NCBI RefSeq assembly: GCF_019331675.1 | Contig: NZ_JAHBBJ010000003.1 | Location: forward strand, 124,001 to 188,000 | DNA: 64,000 bases | DNA from: Bifidobacterium miconisargentati | Lineage (GTDB): Bacteria; Actinomycetota; Actinomycetes; Actinomycetales; Bifidobacteriaceae | Direction of reading: 5' to 3' | In this document: positions 34,658 to 43,313 of the stretch, piece after piece | How the letters are laid out: each line of letters begins with the position of its first letter | Numbering within the stretch: position 1 is the stretch's first letter | Translations under genes and position numbers: made by a program | The notes under the pieces: generated by a model | What the model saw: only the letters and a program-made list of their open reading frames with translations | Told to the model about the DNA's origin: nothing | Databases searched by the model: none

Positions 34658-34712
34658 AAAGCCTCGCTTGATGTCCGCCGGCAAGAACTCGGCGGACATC
34701 AAGCGAGGCTTT
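34658..34712 (+). terminator. Strong ilvBN terminator
   Basis: A perfect stem of 23 bp: AAAGCCTCGCTTGATGTCCG with CCG continues on the left, the exact complement on the right, with a 9-nt loop. It ends in TTTCTTCTATT. It should work in both directions. Confidence 0.92.
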
Positions 34713-34724
34713 CTTCTATTCTCT

Positions 34725-34760
34725 ACATGCTTGCATAATGCATGCACTACATGCTAGCAT
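34725..34760. promoter_or_regulatory. Operator repeats and promoter of the toxin-antitoxin pair
   Basis: ACATGCTTGCAT (34725-34736) and ACATGCTAGCAT (34749-34760) are 24 bp apart; ATGCTAGCAT is a perfect dyad. A CATAAT -10-like box (34733-34738) overlaps the first site. This fits autorepression by a ribbon-helix-helix antitoxin with its PIN toxin. Confidence 0.7.
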
Positions 34761-34803
34761 TTTGACAGCATGAGACAGTGAATCGCAAAGGAGAGGATTC
34801 GTT

Positions 34804-35082
34804 ATGGGTACTATGACCATCCGGAAACTCGACGACGACACCATCGAGAAATTCAAGGACATAGCAAAGCGCAACAATCGCTCGGCCGAGGCTGAAGCTC
34901 GTTCCCTCATCGAGGACTTCACCGCAGGAAGAATCGTGCGCCACGACATGGAAACCTCAAACTTTTACGACAGCCTGAGGAAATTCATGGAAGAGAACAA
35001 CATCGAGGGATTGGCCGAAGGCGAGTTCCAGCCACCAGAGCGAACCATCAGTGACGAACGCCCGACAGTCACCTTTGGATAA
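34804..35082 (+). CDS. FitA/VapB-type antitoxin
   Basis: A 92-residue ribbon-helix-helix protein. The N-terminal strand-helix-helix is TMTIRKLDDDTIEKFKDIAK followed by NNRSAEAEARSLIEDF, matching the FitA/Arc-type DNA-binding fold. The C-terminal tail (about 45-92) would wrap the toxin. GAGAGG 8 nt before the ATG supports the start. The toxin gene starts 2 bp after the stop. Codon use and base composition are more AT-rich than in neighbouring genes, consistent with recent acquisition. Confidence 0.9.
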   Translation: MGTMTIRKLDDDTIEKFKDIAKRNNRSAEAEARSLIEDFTAGRIVRHDMETSNFYDSLRKFMEENNIEGLAEGEFQPPERTISDERPTVTFG

Positions 35083-35084
35083 TC

Positions 35085-35519
35085 ATGATTATTCTAGACA
35101 CTAACGTCATCAGCGAGGCCGTTCTTCGCAATCCAGACACTCATGTTGCGGACTGGTACAGGAACCAGACAATGGAGAATCTCAGCACCACCGCCATAAC
35201 GGTCGCCGAATTATTCGCTGGCATCCGTCGCATGCCGGCAGGCAGAAAACGAAACGATCTTTCCCGACTTATAGATTTCCAATTACTCATGTTGGGGGAT
35301 CGAATCCTCTCATTCGATGCCGCATCAGCGATTGGTTATGCCGAAATCCGCGCCACACGCGAGCACATGGGCAGACCCATTAGCATACAGGATGCCATGA
35401 TTGCAGCCATCGCGCGTGCTCACGGCGCAGCCGTGGCGACCCGAAACACCAAGGATTTCGAAGGCACCGGAGTGAAGCTCATCAATCCCTGGGAGCATGC
35501 GGAGCATACAAAGCGATAG
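35085..35519 (+). CDS. vapC: PIN-domain toxin (VapC/FitB type)
   Basis: A 144-residue PIN-domain ribonuclease. The acidic metal-binding residues are in place: Asp5 (MIILDTNVIS), Glu42 (VAELFAGIRR), Asp103 (IQDAMIAAIA) and Asp124 (ATRNTKDFEG). VapC toxins cut specific tRNAs or rRNA to stop translation; the target here is unknown. It follows the antitoxin by 2 bp, the usual order for co-expression. All catalytic residues are present, so it is predicted active. Confidence 0.93.
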   Translation: MIILDTNVISEAVLRNPDTHVADWYRNQTMENLSTTAITVAELFAGIRRMPAGRKRNDLSRLIDFQLLMLGDRILSFDAASAIGYAEIRATREHMGRPISIQDAMIAAIARAHGAAVATRNTKDFEGTGVKLINPWEHAEHTKR

Positions 35520-35648
35520 AGAACCGCCGGAAACATACGCCGACGGAAGTCCAGCGCACGTTTTCGGCGGGAAAGTAACACTTCATTAGCAGTACGCCAG
35601 CGAGCAATCAGCGTACGTTTAGCGAAGTTAGCATGGATGATCGCGGAG

Positions 35649-36326
35649 TCAAAGAGCCAGCGGCGGCAGCTCGACGGCGACGTCGGCGCGGTCACGGCAT
35701 GAGGCGATGCGGCGCGCGTTCACCTCGTCGACCTCCATGACCCACTTGCGGGCCTGCTCCGGCGCCTTGCCGAACTTGATGTGACGCTCGACCAGACGTT
35801 CGCGACGCAGGTCATCGTCAACATCGACGTACCACACCTCGGTCATGGCGGCGCGCACATCCGCCCACGCATCAGCCTCGTCCAGCAGGTAATTGCCTTC
35901 GGTCACCACGAAACGTGTCCACGGGAACACCGGGATAGCACCGGCCAGCGGCTGCTCGAGGTCGCGTTCGAACATCGGAGCGTAGATTACGCCATCTTCG
36001 CCCTGATGAATGCGCTGCAGCAGCGAGCGGTAGCCACGTGCGTCGAAGGTGTCGATGGCACCCTTGCGCTGCAGACGTCCCAAACGCTTTAATTCCACAT
36101 CCGCCAGATGATAACCGTCCATCGGCACCCAAGCGGCAAAGTGATCCACCGGCTCGGCAACGACGCCCGGCACACCTTCGGCGAACGCCTCGGCCAGCAG
36201 CTGCGCCAACGTGGATTTGCCGGCACCGGGAGCACCCACAATGCCGAGAATCACACGTTCATGGGATTCGAGCAGCTCCTTGACACGAGCTTTGGCCTCT
36301 TCGAGATTTGCGATGTTGACCGCCAT
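35649..36326 (-). CDS. P-loop nucleoside/sugar kinase-like protein
   Basis: A 225-residue kinase of the uridine kinase/phosphoribulokinase fold. Walker A is GIVGAPGAGKSTLAQLL (about 33-46). A second region is PMDGYHLADVELKRLGRLQRK, and the C-terminal part includes RERLVERHIKFGKAPEQARKW. Similar proteins are annotated as FrcK-like fructose-transport kinases or generic nucleoside kinases; the substrate is undetermined. AAGGAAACGACA precedes the ATG at 36326. It is divergent from a ROK regulator gene, and a perfect 22-bp dyad lies between them, so it is a likely target of that regulator. Confidence 0.85.
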   Translation of the reverse strand: MAVNIANLEEAKARVKELLESHERVILGIVGAPGAGKSTLAQLLAEAFAEGVPGVVAEPVDHFAAWVPMDGYHLADVELKRLGRLQRKGAIDTFDARGYRSLLQRIHQGEDGVIYAPMFERDLEQPLAGAIPVFPWTRFVVTEGNYLLDEADAWADVRAAMTEVWYVDVDDDLRRERLVERHIKFGKAPEQARKWVMEVDEVNARRIASCRDRADVAVELPPLAL

Positions 36327-36468
36327 TGTCGTTTCCTTCCTCGGAATATGTTCTGTTGTAGTTACGCTGGCCTCATTGGTTTTCCGCCACCGGTGTTTCC
36401 AACGAGTGGAGTAGCCGAACGCTTCACCGCCATCCGTTTTCTCCTTGCAATACATAACTATACCATTG

Positions 36469-36490
36469 TTTTGTATATTACTATACAAAA
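36469..36490. promoter_or_regulatory. Perfect 9+4+9 operator dyad between kinase and ROK genes
   Basis: TTTTGTATA, a 4-nt centre TTAC, then TATACAAAA. It lies in the divergent gap and is the strongest palindrome there, so it is the natural candidate site for the ROK regulator. Confidence 0.7.
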
Positions 36491-36547
36491 GTAAGGAAGT
36501 AATTGTAAAGAATTTGTCAAATATGTCGATGTTGTATGCTAACAGCT

Positions 36548-37849
36548 ATGGATAAGTCAGTGGAGAATATCGATATCAGCGCCGGCACTGTCGAGTTACT
36601 CACACACTTGCGAGAGCACGGTCCGATGACGCGCAGTGAAATCGGTACCGCAACCGGTTGGGCGCGTCCGACAGTGAACAAGCGCATCGACGAGCTCACC
36701 GCCATCGGCATCGCGCAACCACTGACCATGCCCAGCCCGACCGGCGGACGACCGGCACAGGGATTCGCCTTCAGCCCCTCCTGTGCGCACATCCTCGCCA
36801 TCGACATCGCCACCACGGCCACCACAATCGCCCTGTGCGATCTGGCCGGACGGCCTGTACTGGTCCGGACCGTCAGCGCCGGTGCGGAGAACGAACCGGA
36901 CGAGACCCTGGATATGATCTGCGGGGCAGCCGACGCCATGTTGACCGGGAAGCTCGCCAGCCGGACCGACACCGGCGCCGTCATAGGCAACGACGAGGTC
37001 CCCGTAACCGTCAACGACCCAGCCACGACAGACGAAGGCATCACGGCAACCGCAACGCCCCGACTGTTCGCGGTATCCGTGGCCGTGACCACGCGAGTCG
37101 AAACGGTCACCGGCAACATCATCCAGGCTCCGGTCATGCAGCACTGGGAGAACCATCATCTGCGCGAGTTCTTCGCCGACCGATACCATATACCGGCCTT
37201 CATCGAGAACGACGCCAACGCCCGCGCACTATGCAAGGCATATCAGCTGGCCGCCGATGGAGAGCACATCGTTCCCCATCTTCTCTATGTGCATGCCGGC
37301 ATGGGACTTGGCGCTGGCATCATCTCCTCTGGCTCCATCATGCATGGCGCGTTTGGCGCGGCGGGAGACATCGGGCATATCCACGTCTTCGGCAGTATCG
37401 GAGAGCACAGTCTCTGCCGTTGCGGCAATACCGGGTGCGTGGAGGCCACCGCTGGCGGATGGGCCATTCTGTCGGCTCTGCAAGCCCAAGGCAAACCCGT
37501 GCACACCTTGGATGAGGTGGTGGAGCTTGCCACTCACGGCGATATCGAAACCGTGCAGCTCATCCGTCAGGCGGGACGACTCATCGGCGATGTGATCTCC
37601 GCATGCGTCAATATGCTCAATCCCTCATGCATCGTCGTCGGCGGCGAGCTTTCGCATTGCGGCGAGCTGCTGCTCAACGGCATCCGCGAGCGCGTGTGGG
37701 CCCGCGTGCAACCGCTGGCCACCAAATCCTTGCGCATCGAGTCCTGCAACGACGAGGCCCAAACCGGAATCATCGGCCTGGCCTACGCCGCCATAGACCA
37801 GGGGCTCACGTCACTGGAGATGCTGCAGGACTTCGCCCGGCAACAGTAA
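36548..37849 (+). CDS. ROK-family transcriptional regulator
   Basis: About 433 residues. An N-terminal winged helix-turn-helix (about 15-60, GPMTRSEIGTATGWARPTVN) is followed by a sugar-kinase-like ROK domain. ROK landmarks are AIDIATTATTIALCDL, FIENDANARALC, GMGLGAGIISSGSIMHGAFG, and the zinc motif CRCGNTGCVE. Such proteins (NagC/XylR type) sense sugars or sugar phosphates and may no longer have kinase activity. The start is uncertain: ATG at 36548 or 36536, neither with a good ribosome-binding site. It is divergent from the P-loop kinase gene. Confidence 0.9.
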   Translation: MDKSVENIDISAGTVELLTHLREHGPMTRSEIGTATGWARPTVNKRIDELTAIGIAQPLTMPSPTGGRPAQGFAFSPSCAHILAIDIATTATTIALCDLAGRPVLVRTVSAGAENEPDETLDMICGAADAMLTGKLASRTDTGAVIGNDEVPVTVNDPATTDEGITATATPRLFAVSVAVTTRVETVTGNIIQAPVMQHWENHHLREFFADRYHIPAFIENDANARALCKAYQLAADGEHIVPHLLYVHAGMGLGAGIISSGSIMHGAFGAAGDIGHIHVFGSIGEHSLCRCGNTGCVEATAGGWAILSALQAQGKPVHTLDEVVELATHGDIETVQLIRQAGRLIGDVISACVNMLNPSCIVVGGELSHCGELLLNGIRERVWARVQPLATKSLRIESCNDEAQTGIIGLAYAAIDQGLTSLEMLQDFARQQ

Positions 37850-37999
37850 TCGCTCTGTCCGGCCGAGGTCGCAGCTGGGCTTCCGCCCCGCTCCCCGTCA
37901 TGGGGAAACTGACGGCAGAGCCGATTGGGGAAAAAGAGAGACGTCCTCCGAGCCCGCACCGAGCTGGGCCAAGCAGAGCCATGGCTCAAGGACGTTTGC

Positions 38000-40294
38000 C
38001 TATCCCAGCTGCTCGGACAGGTCGAGCCATTCGGCTTCGAGGTCGTCGTTTTCGGCGGTGATGGCGTTCAATTGCTCGTTGAGCTTGTTGAGGCCCTCGT
38101 AATCGGCCGGGTCGTGCGCGGCCATCTGCGCTTCGATGTCGCTCTTCTGCTCCTCGAGCTTGGCGAGCTTGCGTTCGATGGCCTTGACGCGCTTGGACGC
38201 CTCGTGGAAGGCCTTGCCGGTGAGCTTCGGCTCGGCGGCACCGGCAGCGGCGCCAGCATCGCCACCGGACTTGGCATCGCCCGAAGCCTGGGCGCCGGAA
38301 CCCGAACCGTTTGCGGTGCCCTGAGCCTGCGCGGCCGCACCCTTGGCGCCCTTCCTGGACGAGCTGCCGCCCGTACCCGCGAAGCCGGGATTGTCGGCCG
38401 GCAATCCCTTGCCGTTCTTGATGTCCTCGACCATATCGAGATAGTCCTGCACGCCGCCGGGCAGGTGGCGCACCTTGCCGCCGAGCAGCGCGAACTGCTG
38501 GTCGGTCACACGCTCGAGCAGGTAGCGGTCGTGGGACACCACGATCAACGTACCGGGCCAAGTATCCAGCAGATCCTCCATCACGGCGAGCATGTCAGTG
38601 TCCAGATCGTTGCCGGGCTCGTCCATGATGAGCACATTCGGCTCGTCGAGCAGGATGAGCAGCAGCTGCATGCGGCGCTTCTGGCCGCCGGACAGGTCGC
38701 GGATCGGTGTCATGAGCTGCGCGGACTCGAAGCCGAGACGCTCCATGAGCTGGCCGGGGGTGACCTCCTTGCCGTCCACGATGTAGCTCGGCTTGTAACG
38801 GGAGAGCACTTCCTTGATCTTGTACTGGCCCAGCTTCTCCAGTTCGTCGAGACGCTGCGAGAGCACGGCGAACTTCACGGTCTTGCCGATGTTCACGTGG
38901 CCCGCGGTGGGCGTGAGCGTGCCGTCGATGAGCTTGAGCAGCGTGGACTTGCCGGCGCCGTTCGCGCCGACGATGCCGAAACGGTCGCCGGGACCGATCA
39001 GCCAGGTCACGTCGTCCAGGATCTCGCGGCCGGACACCGTGATCTTGCGGGCGGCGGACGTGGCGCCCGTGCCCGTCTCGTCGGCGCCGGCCGCGTCGCC
39101 CGCAGCCGGTCCGCCGATGGTCTCGCCGCCGGTGTTCATGCGCCGCACCTCACGGTCGTCGGCGAGCGCTGAAGCACCGCCTTCGGCCTCAGCCTTCGCG
39201 CGCGCCTCCTCGGCGGCCGCCACGGCCTCGGGCACGCCGGCGTCCACTAATCGCGGGTCGGTCATGTCGGTGACCGCCACCTCCACGGAACCGTGCAGCT
39301 GCGGTTCGGCGTACATGGCGTTGACCACGTCCACGCGGGAGGCGGAGTCGGCGAGCGCCGCCACGTCCGGGTCGATGTCGGCGACCGTGCCTTGCGTGTG
39401 TTCGAAGATCTGCGTCACGTCGATGAGGTCGACCACCTGCTTGCCGAGTCGGGAGGTGGCCATCTGCTTCAGTTCCAAGGTGTTGCGCATCGGCGGCACG
39501 TCGGCGATGAGCTCGCGCGCGGCCTTGACGTGGAACTTCTGCTTGGTGGAGCGGGCGCGGGCGCCGCGTGAGAGCCAGGCGAGCTCCTTGCGGGCCAGAT
39601 TGCGGCGCTTGGTCTCGCGCACGTCGGCCTGACGGTCGCGTTCGACGCGCTGGAGCATGTATGCGGAATAGCCGCCTTCGAACGGTTCGATGACGCCGTC
39701 GTGGATCTCCCACATCGACTCGCACACCTCGTCCAGGAACCAGCGGTCGTGGGTGACGAGCAGCAGCGCGCCCTGACCCTTGGACCAGCGGTTCTTGAGG
39801 TGTTCGGCGAGCCAGTGGATGGTGACCACGTCGAGGTGGTTGGTGGGCTCGTCGAGCGCGAGGATGTCCCAGTCCTTGAGCAGCAGGCGGGCCAGATCGG
39901 CGCGACGGCGCTGACCGCCGGACAGGGAGCCGACCTTGGCGTCGAGGCTCATGCCGCCGAGCAGCGCCTCCACGATCTCGCGGGAGGTGTTGTCGGACGC
40001 CCATTCGTAGTCCGCGCGCCCCTCCAGTGCGGCCTCGCGGATCGTGGCGTTGTCGTCGAGCGGGTCACGCTGGTCGAGCATGCCGAAGGTGAGGCCGCCG
40101 CGCTTGGTCACACGGCCGGAATCCGGTTCCTGGGTGCCGCGGAACAGGTGCAGCAGCGTGGATTTGCCGTCGCCGTTACGGCCGACGATGCCGATGCGGT
40201 CGCCCTCGAACACACCCTGCGTGACGTCGGTGAAGATGGTTTTGGTGGCGAAGGCAAGCGAAACGTGTTCCAGTCCAATATCGTAAGTCGGCAT
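38000..40294 (-). CDS. ABC-F family ATPase (Uup-like)
   Basis: A 764-residue soluble protein with two ABC domains and no membrane segment. Walker A motifs are GRNGDGKST (about 39-47) and GANGAGKST. The signatures are LSGGQRRRADLARLL and LSGGQKRRMQLLLIL. The interdomain linker is unusually long and contains an Ala/Glu-rich insert (about 340-400). A C-terminal Ala/Gly-rich stretch precedes a terminal coiled coil, as in Uup. ABC-F proteins act on the ribosome in translation rescue or antibiotic protection. The ATG at 40294 lies just downstream of a CATGRTGTAGGG repeat array, which could affect expression. The gene is flanked by unrelated genes. Confidence 0.93.
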   Translation of the reverse strand: MPTYDIGLEHVSLAFATKTIFTDVTQGVFEGDRIGIVGRNGDGKSTLLHLFRGTQEPDSGRVTKRGGLTFGMLDQRDPLDDNATIREAALEGRADYEWASDNTSREIVEALLGGMSLDAKVGSLSGGQRRRADLARLLLKDWDILALDEPTNHLDVVTIHWLAEHLKNRWSKGQGALLLVTHDRWFLDEVCESMWEIHDGVIEPFEGGYSAYMLQRVERDRQADVRETKRRNLARKELAWLSRGARARSTKQKFHVKAARELIADVPPMRNTLELKQMATSRLGKQVVDLIDVTQIFEHTQGTVADIDPDVAALADSASRVDVVNAMYAEPQLHGSVEVAVTDMTDPRLVDAGVPEAVAAAEEARAKAEAEGGASALADDREVRRMNTGGETIGGPAAGDAAGADETGTGATSAARKITVSGREILDDVTWLIGPGDRFGIVGANGAGKSTLLKLIDGTLTPTAGHVNIGKTVKFAVLSQRLDELEKLGQYKIKEVLSRYKPSYIVDGKEVTPGQLMERLGFESAQLMTPIRDLSGGQKRRMQLLLILLDEPNVLIMDEPGNDLDTDMLAVMEDLLDTWPGTLIVVSHDRYLLERVTDQQFALLGGKVRHLPGGVQDYLDMVEDIKNGKGLPADNPGFAGTGGSSSRKGAKGAAAQAQGTANGSGSGAQASGDAKSGGDAGAAAGAAEPKLTGKAFHEASKRVKAIERKLAKLEEQKSDIEAQMAAHDPADYEGLNKLNEQLNAITAENDDLEAEWLDLSEQLG

Positions 40295-40342
40295 GATTCA
40301 CCAATGTAGCGGCACGCTTGCCCATCACTGCTATATTGCGGC

Positions 40343-40480
40343 CACTTTGCGCACATGGTGTAGGGAATTCCCCATGATGTAGGGAGAATAATTTTACCAT
40401 CCGCGGAATTCCGCCATTTTACGGCCCTACATCATGGGCCGTTCCCTACACCATGAGCCAATCACTACATCATGGGGACT
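40343..40480. repeat. CATGRTGTAGGG inverted-repeat array, copy 1
   Basis: CATGGTGTAGGGA (40354) and CATGATGTAGGGA (40373) are followed by the complementary units CCCTACATCATG (40425), CCCTACACCATG (40444) and CACTACATCATG (40463). It lies between the ABC-F start and the amidotransferase stop. The same units recur at 63174-63299. Confidence 0.85.
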
Positions 40481-40484
40481 TACG

Positions 40485-41213
40485 CTACTTCTCCAACGTC
40501 TGGGCGTAGGAGTTGCAGCGGGCGGCGAACCCGGAGAACACCTGCTCGGCCAGCGGCTGCAGCAGCGGGTCGTACTGCTCGAAGGCCTCGCGCAGCGCGG
40601 ACTTGGAGCCGCCGGCGGCCTTCAGGTCCTTGACCATGCTCGGCTCCTCAAGCCATTCGTCCAGCAGCGACTTGCACACCTCAAGATGGAACTGCATGCC
40701 CAGTGCCGGGCCGATGCGGAACGCCTGCACCTTGGTCAGTCCGGAACGTGCCAGCAGCTGCGCGCCCTCCGGCAGCCCGACCACGTCGTTATGCCAGTGC
40801 AGCACGTTGACCTGCTTGTCCCACATGGAGAAGAAATCATGACGGTCCATGCGCTTGATCGGCGCGAACCCGATCTCCGGCTCCTCGCCTTTGCGCAGCT
40901 GCGCGCCCAGGGCCGTCGCGATGATCTGATGGCCCAGGCACACGCCGAGCAGCGGCTTGCCGGACGCCACGGCCGCGCGGGCCAGCTTGGCCTCGGTTTT
41001 CAGGCCGGGATATTTGTCGTAATCGAGCGCGCCCATCGGACCGCCCATGATCACCACGCCTGCCAGTTCGCCGAAGTCGGGAAGGTCGGGCTTCTTCTTG
41101 TCGGTGATGTTCATCGTCACCGTCTCCAGTCCGAGATCCTCTAGACTGGACAGGATGCGCCCCGGACGTTCCCACGGGACATGTTGCAGAATGAGCACTT
41201 GTGGTGTGGCCAT
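40485..41213 (-). CDS. Class I glutamine amidotransferase (GMP-synthase-like domain)
   Basis: A 242-residue stand-alone GATase1 protein. The nucleophile Cys is in LLGVCLGHQIIATALGA (about Cys94) and the catalytic His is in GMQFHLEV. MGGPMGALDYDKYPGL supplies the oxyanion region. Related proteins are annotated as GMP synthase glutamine-amidotransferase-like or as gamma-glutamyl hydrolases of small molecules; no synthetase domain is attached. GGAGAC lies right before the ATG at 41213. Divergent from cysS. Confidence 0.88.
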   Translation of the reverse strand: MATPQVLILQHVPWERPGRILSSLEDLGLETVTMNITDKKKPDLPDFGELAGVVIMGGPMGALDYDKYPGLKTEAKLARAAVASGKPLLGVCLGHQIIATALGAQLRKGEEPEIGFAPIKRMDRHDFFSMWDKQVNVLHWHNDVVGLPEGAQLLARSGLTKVQAFRIGPALGMQFHLEVCKSLLDEWLEEPSMVKDLKAAGGSKSALREAFEQYDPLLQPLAEQVFSGFAARCNSYAQTLEK

Positions 41214-41428
41214 GTCTCCATTGTGGCACGAACGGGCCCCTCCCGTGTTAACCGTGTTAAGAAACGGCCGTGTCCGGGGGCCATCGGCAAAGAACCGGCA
41301 AGGCACCGGCGACGAACCGGCAGCGAACGAACGTCCGCCCAACGGCGTCATCGCGCACGTGCCGCAATCGGTTCGCACACCGGTTTCTCCCTTGCCCATG
41401 TCTGGCTCGGACCTTAGGCTTGGTGCCT

Positions 41429-43075
41429 ATGGGAAACAGCCAAGAACCGCAGGATTTCAACATTTCCGTCATGCCGTCGAGCCTGACGCCGGTGCATGTG
41501 GCCAAGGCCGCCGAAGGCCTGAGCCTGTATGACACGGCCTCGCATCAGGTCAGCCATTTCACGCCGATCAAGCCCGGCAAGGTGGGCATCTACGTGTGTG
41601 GCGCCACCGTGCAGTCGTCCCCGCACATCGGCCACATCCGCGCGGCCGTGGCGTTCGACATCGTGCGCCGCTGGTTCCTGAAGCTCGGCTATCAGGTGAC
41701 GTTCGTGCGCAACGTGACCGACATCGACGACAAGATCCTCGACAAGGCCGCCGCGGCCGGACAGCAGTGGTGGGCCCGCGCCTACTACTACGAGCGCGAG
41801 TTCACCGAGGCGTACAACACGCTCGGCGTGCTGCCGCCCACCGTGGAGCCGCGCGCCACCGGCCACATGTCCGACATGATCGACCTCATCCAGCGCATCC
41901 TGGACAACGGCCACGGCTATGTGGTGGTGGACGAGGACGGCAAGCCCACCGGCAACGTGTACTTCGACGTGGCCTCCTGGCCGCATTACGGCGAACTGAC
42001 CCATCAGAAGCAGACCACCGAGGTGGACGAGGCCGCGGCCGTCGCCGACCGTATGGGCCCGTCCGTGGACGCCGCCGGCGATGACAAGTACAACCCGGTC
42101 GATCCGGCCGACGCATCCCCCGACAAGCACGATCCGCGTGATTTCGCGCTGTGGAAGGCCCCGAAAGACACCGACCCCGAGGACGCCCGCTGGTCCACGC
42201 CGTTCGGCGTCGGCCGTCCGGGCTGGCATATCGAGTGCTCCGCCATGTCCCACCGTTATCTGAAGGACGGCTTCGACATCCACGGCGGCGGCCTCGACCT
42301 GCGCTTCCCGCATCACGAGAACGAGATGGCGCAGACGCGCGCCGCCGGCTACGAATCGGCAGCCCGCTGGATGCATTCCGCGTGGGTCACCGCCAAGGGC
42401 GAGAAGATGTCGAAGTCGCTGGGCACCGGCCTGTCCGTGCCGTCCGTGCTGGCCGAGCATTCCGCGTGGGTGGTGCGATACGCCCTCGGTTCCGTGCAGT
42501 ACCGTTCGATGCTGGAGTGGTCCGATCAGGCGCTGGTGGAGGCGCAGGCCGCCTACGAGCGCATCGCGAACTTCATCGAGCGCGCCGGCGTGGTGCTTGA
42601 GGACCAGCTCTCCCGCGAGGAGGTGGCCGCCGTGTCCGCCGATGACCTGCCCGCCGATTTCGTGACCGCGATGAACGACGACATCAACGTGTCCGGCGCC
42701 ACCGCCGCGATCTTCACCGCGATTCGCTCCGGCAACACCCTGCTTTCCAAGCTTTCCGACCGCGCGGACACCGAGACGGCCCGCGCCGAGGTACGCGACT
42801 CCCTGCTGGCCGTGCGCGCCATGCTCGATACGTTGGGCCTCGACCCGCTGGCCGAGCCGTGGGTCTCCGCCGGTGCCGCCGGTGGCGCCGCGGCCGACGG
42901 CGATTCCCCCGAGCACTCCGCGCTGGAGGCGCTTATCGCCGAGCAGCTCAAGGCACGCCAGGAGGCCCGCAAGGCCAAGGACTTCGCCAAGGCCGACGCG
43001 ATCCGCGATGCTTTGGGTGAGGCCGGCATCGCCATCGAGGACGGCCCGCAGGGGTCGACCTGGTCCCTGAAGTAA
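41429..43075 (+). CDS. cysS: Cysteinyl-tRNA synthetase
   Basis: A 548-residue class I synthetase that charges tRNA-Cys. The HIGH motif is in CGATVQSSPHIGHIRAAVAF, with the zinc Cys just before it. The second zinc region is GWHIECSAMSHRY, and the KMSKS loop is GEKMSKSLGTG. It is longer than the usual ~470 residues owing to a charged insert around 190-230. A TAGGCT -10-like box (41415-41420) lies 8 nt before the ATG and no ribosome-binding site is seen, so translation is probably leaderless. A MITE is inserted 8 bp after the stop codon. The mycothiol ligase MshC is a paralogue, but the KMSKS and anticodon-binding regions here support CysS. Confidence 0.95.
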   Translation: MGNSQEPQDFNISVMPSSLTPVHVAKAAEGLSLYDTASHQVSHFTPIKPGKVGIYVCGATVQSSPHIGHIRAAVAFDIVRRWFLKLGYQVTFVRNVTDIDDKILDKAAAAGQQWWARAYYYEREFTEAYNTLGVLPPTVEPRATGHMSDMIDLIQRILDNGHGYVVVDEDGKPTGNVYFDVASWPHYGELTHQKQTTEVDEAAAVADRMGPSVDAAGDDKYNPVDPADASPDKHDPRDFALWKAPKDTDPEDARWSTPFGVGRPGWHIECSAMSHRYLKDGFDIHGGGLDLRFPHHENEMAQTRAAGYESAARWMHSAWVTAKGEKMSKSLGTGLSVPSVLAEHSAWVVRYALGSVQYRSMLEWSDQALVEAQAAYERIANFIERAGVVLEDQLSREEVAAVSADDLPADFVTAMNDDINVSGATAAIFTAIRSGNTLLSKLSDRADTETARAEVRDSLLAVRAMLDTLGLDPLAEPWVSAGAAGGAAADGDSPEHSALEALIAEQLKARQEARKAKDFAKADAIRDALGEAGIAIEDGPQGSTWSLK

Positions 43076-43083
43076 TACCGGTT

Positions 43084-43206
43084 GGCTCTGTTAAACCAAG
43101 ATTGACATGTCCCCCTATTCTTGGCTCCCCTTGTCAGGGGAGCTGGCGGCGAAGCCGACTGAGGGGTAGCCAGACATGGACATGTCAATCTTGGTTTAAC
43201 AGAGCC
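43084..43206. mobile_element. MITE, 123 bp, copy 2
   Basis: Exactly the length of copy 1. Termini are GGCTCTGTTAAACC and its complement, with about 30-bp inverted repeats running to ACATGTCC. The perfect 8-bp target duplication TACCGGTT is at 43076-43083 and 43207-43214. The internal palindromic core (about 43117-43170) is inverted relative to copy 1. Confidence 0.93.
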
Positions 43207-43252
43207 TACCGGTTTCCGGCTGATTGTCCGATCGCTGATCGACTGATTACAG

Positions 43253-43286
43253 GAATGGCTCCGCAGGATTACCTACGGAGCCATTC
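43253..43286. terminator. Bidirectional terminator between cysS and the CDF gene
   Basis: GAATGGCTCCG and CGGAGCCATTC form an 11-bp stem in the convergent gap. Short T-rich tracts are weak on both sides. Confidence 0.65.
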
Positions 43287-43313
43287 TGCGTTTCTGCGCT
43301 GCTGGGAGCCGAA

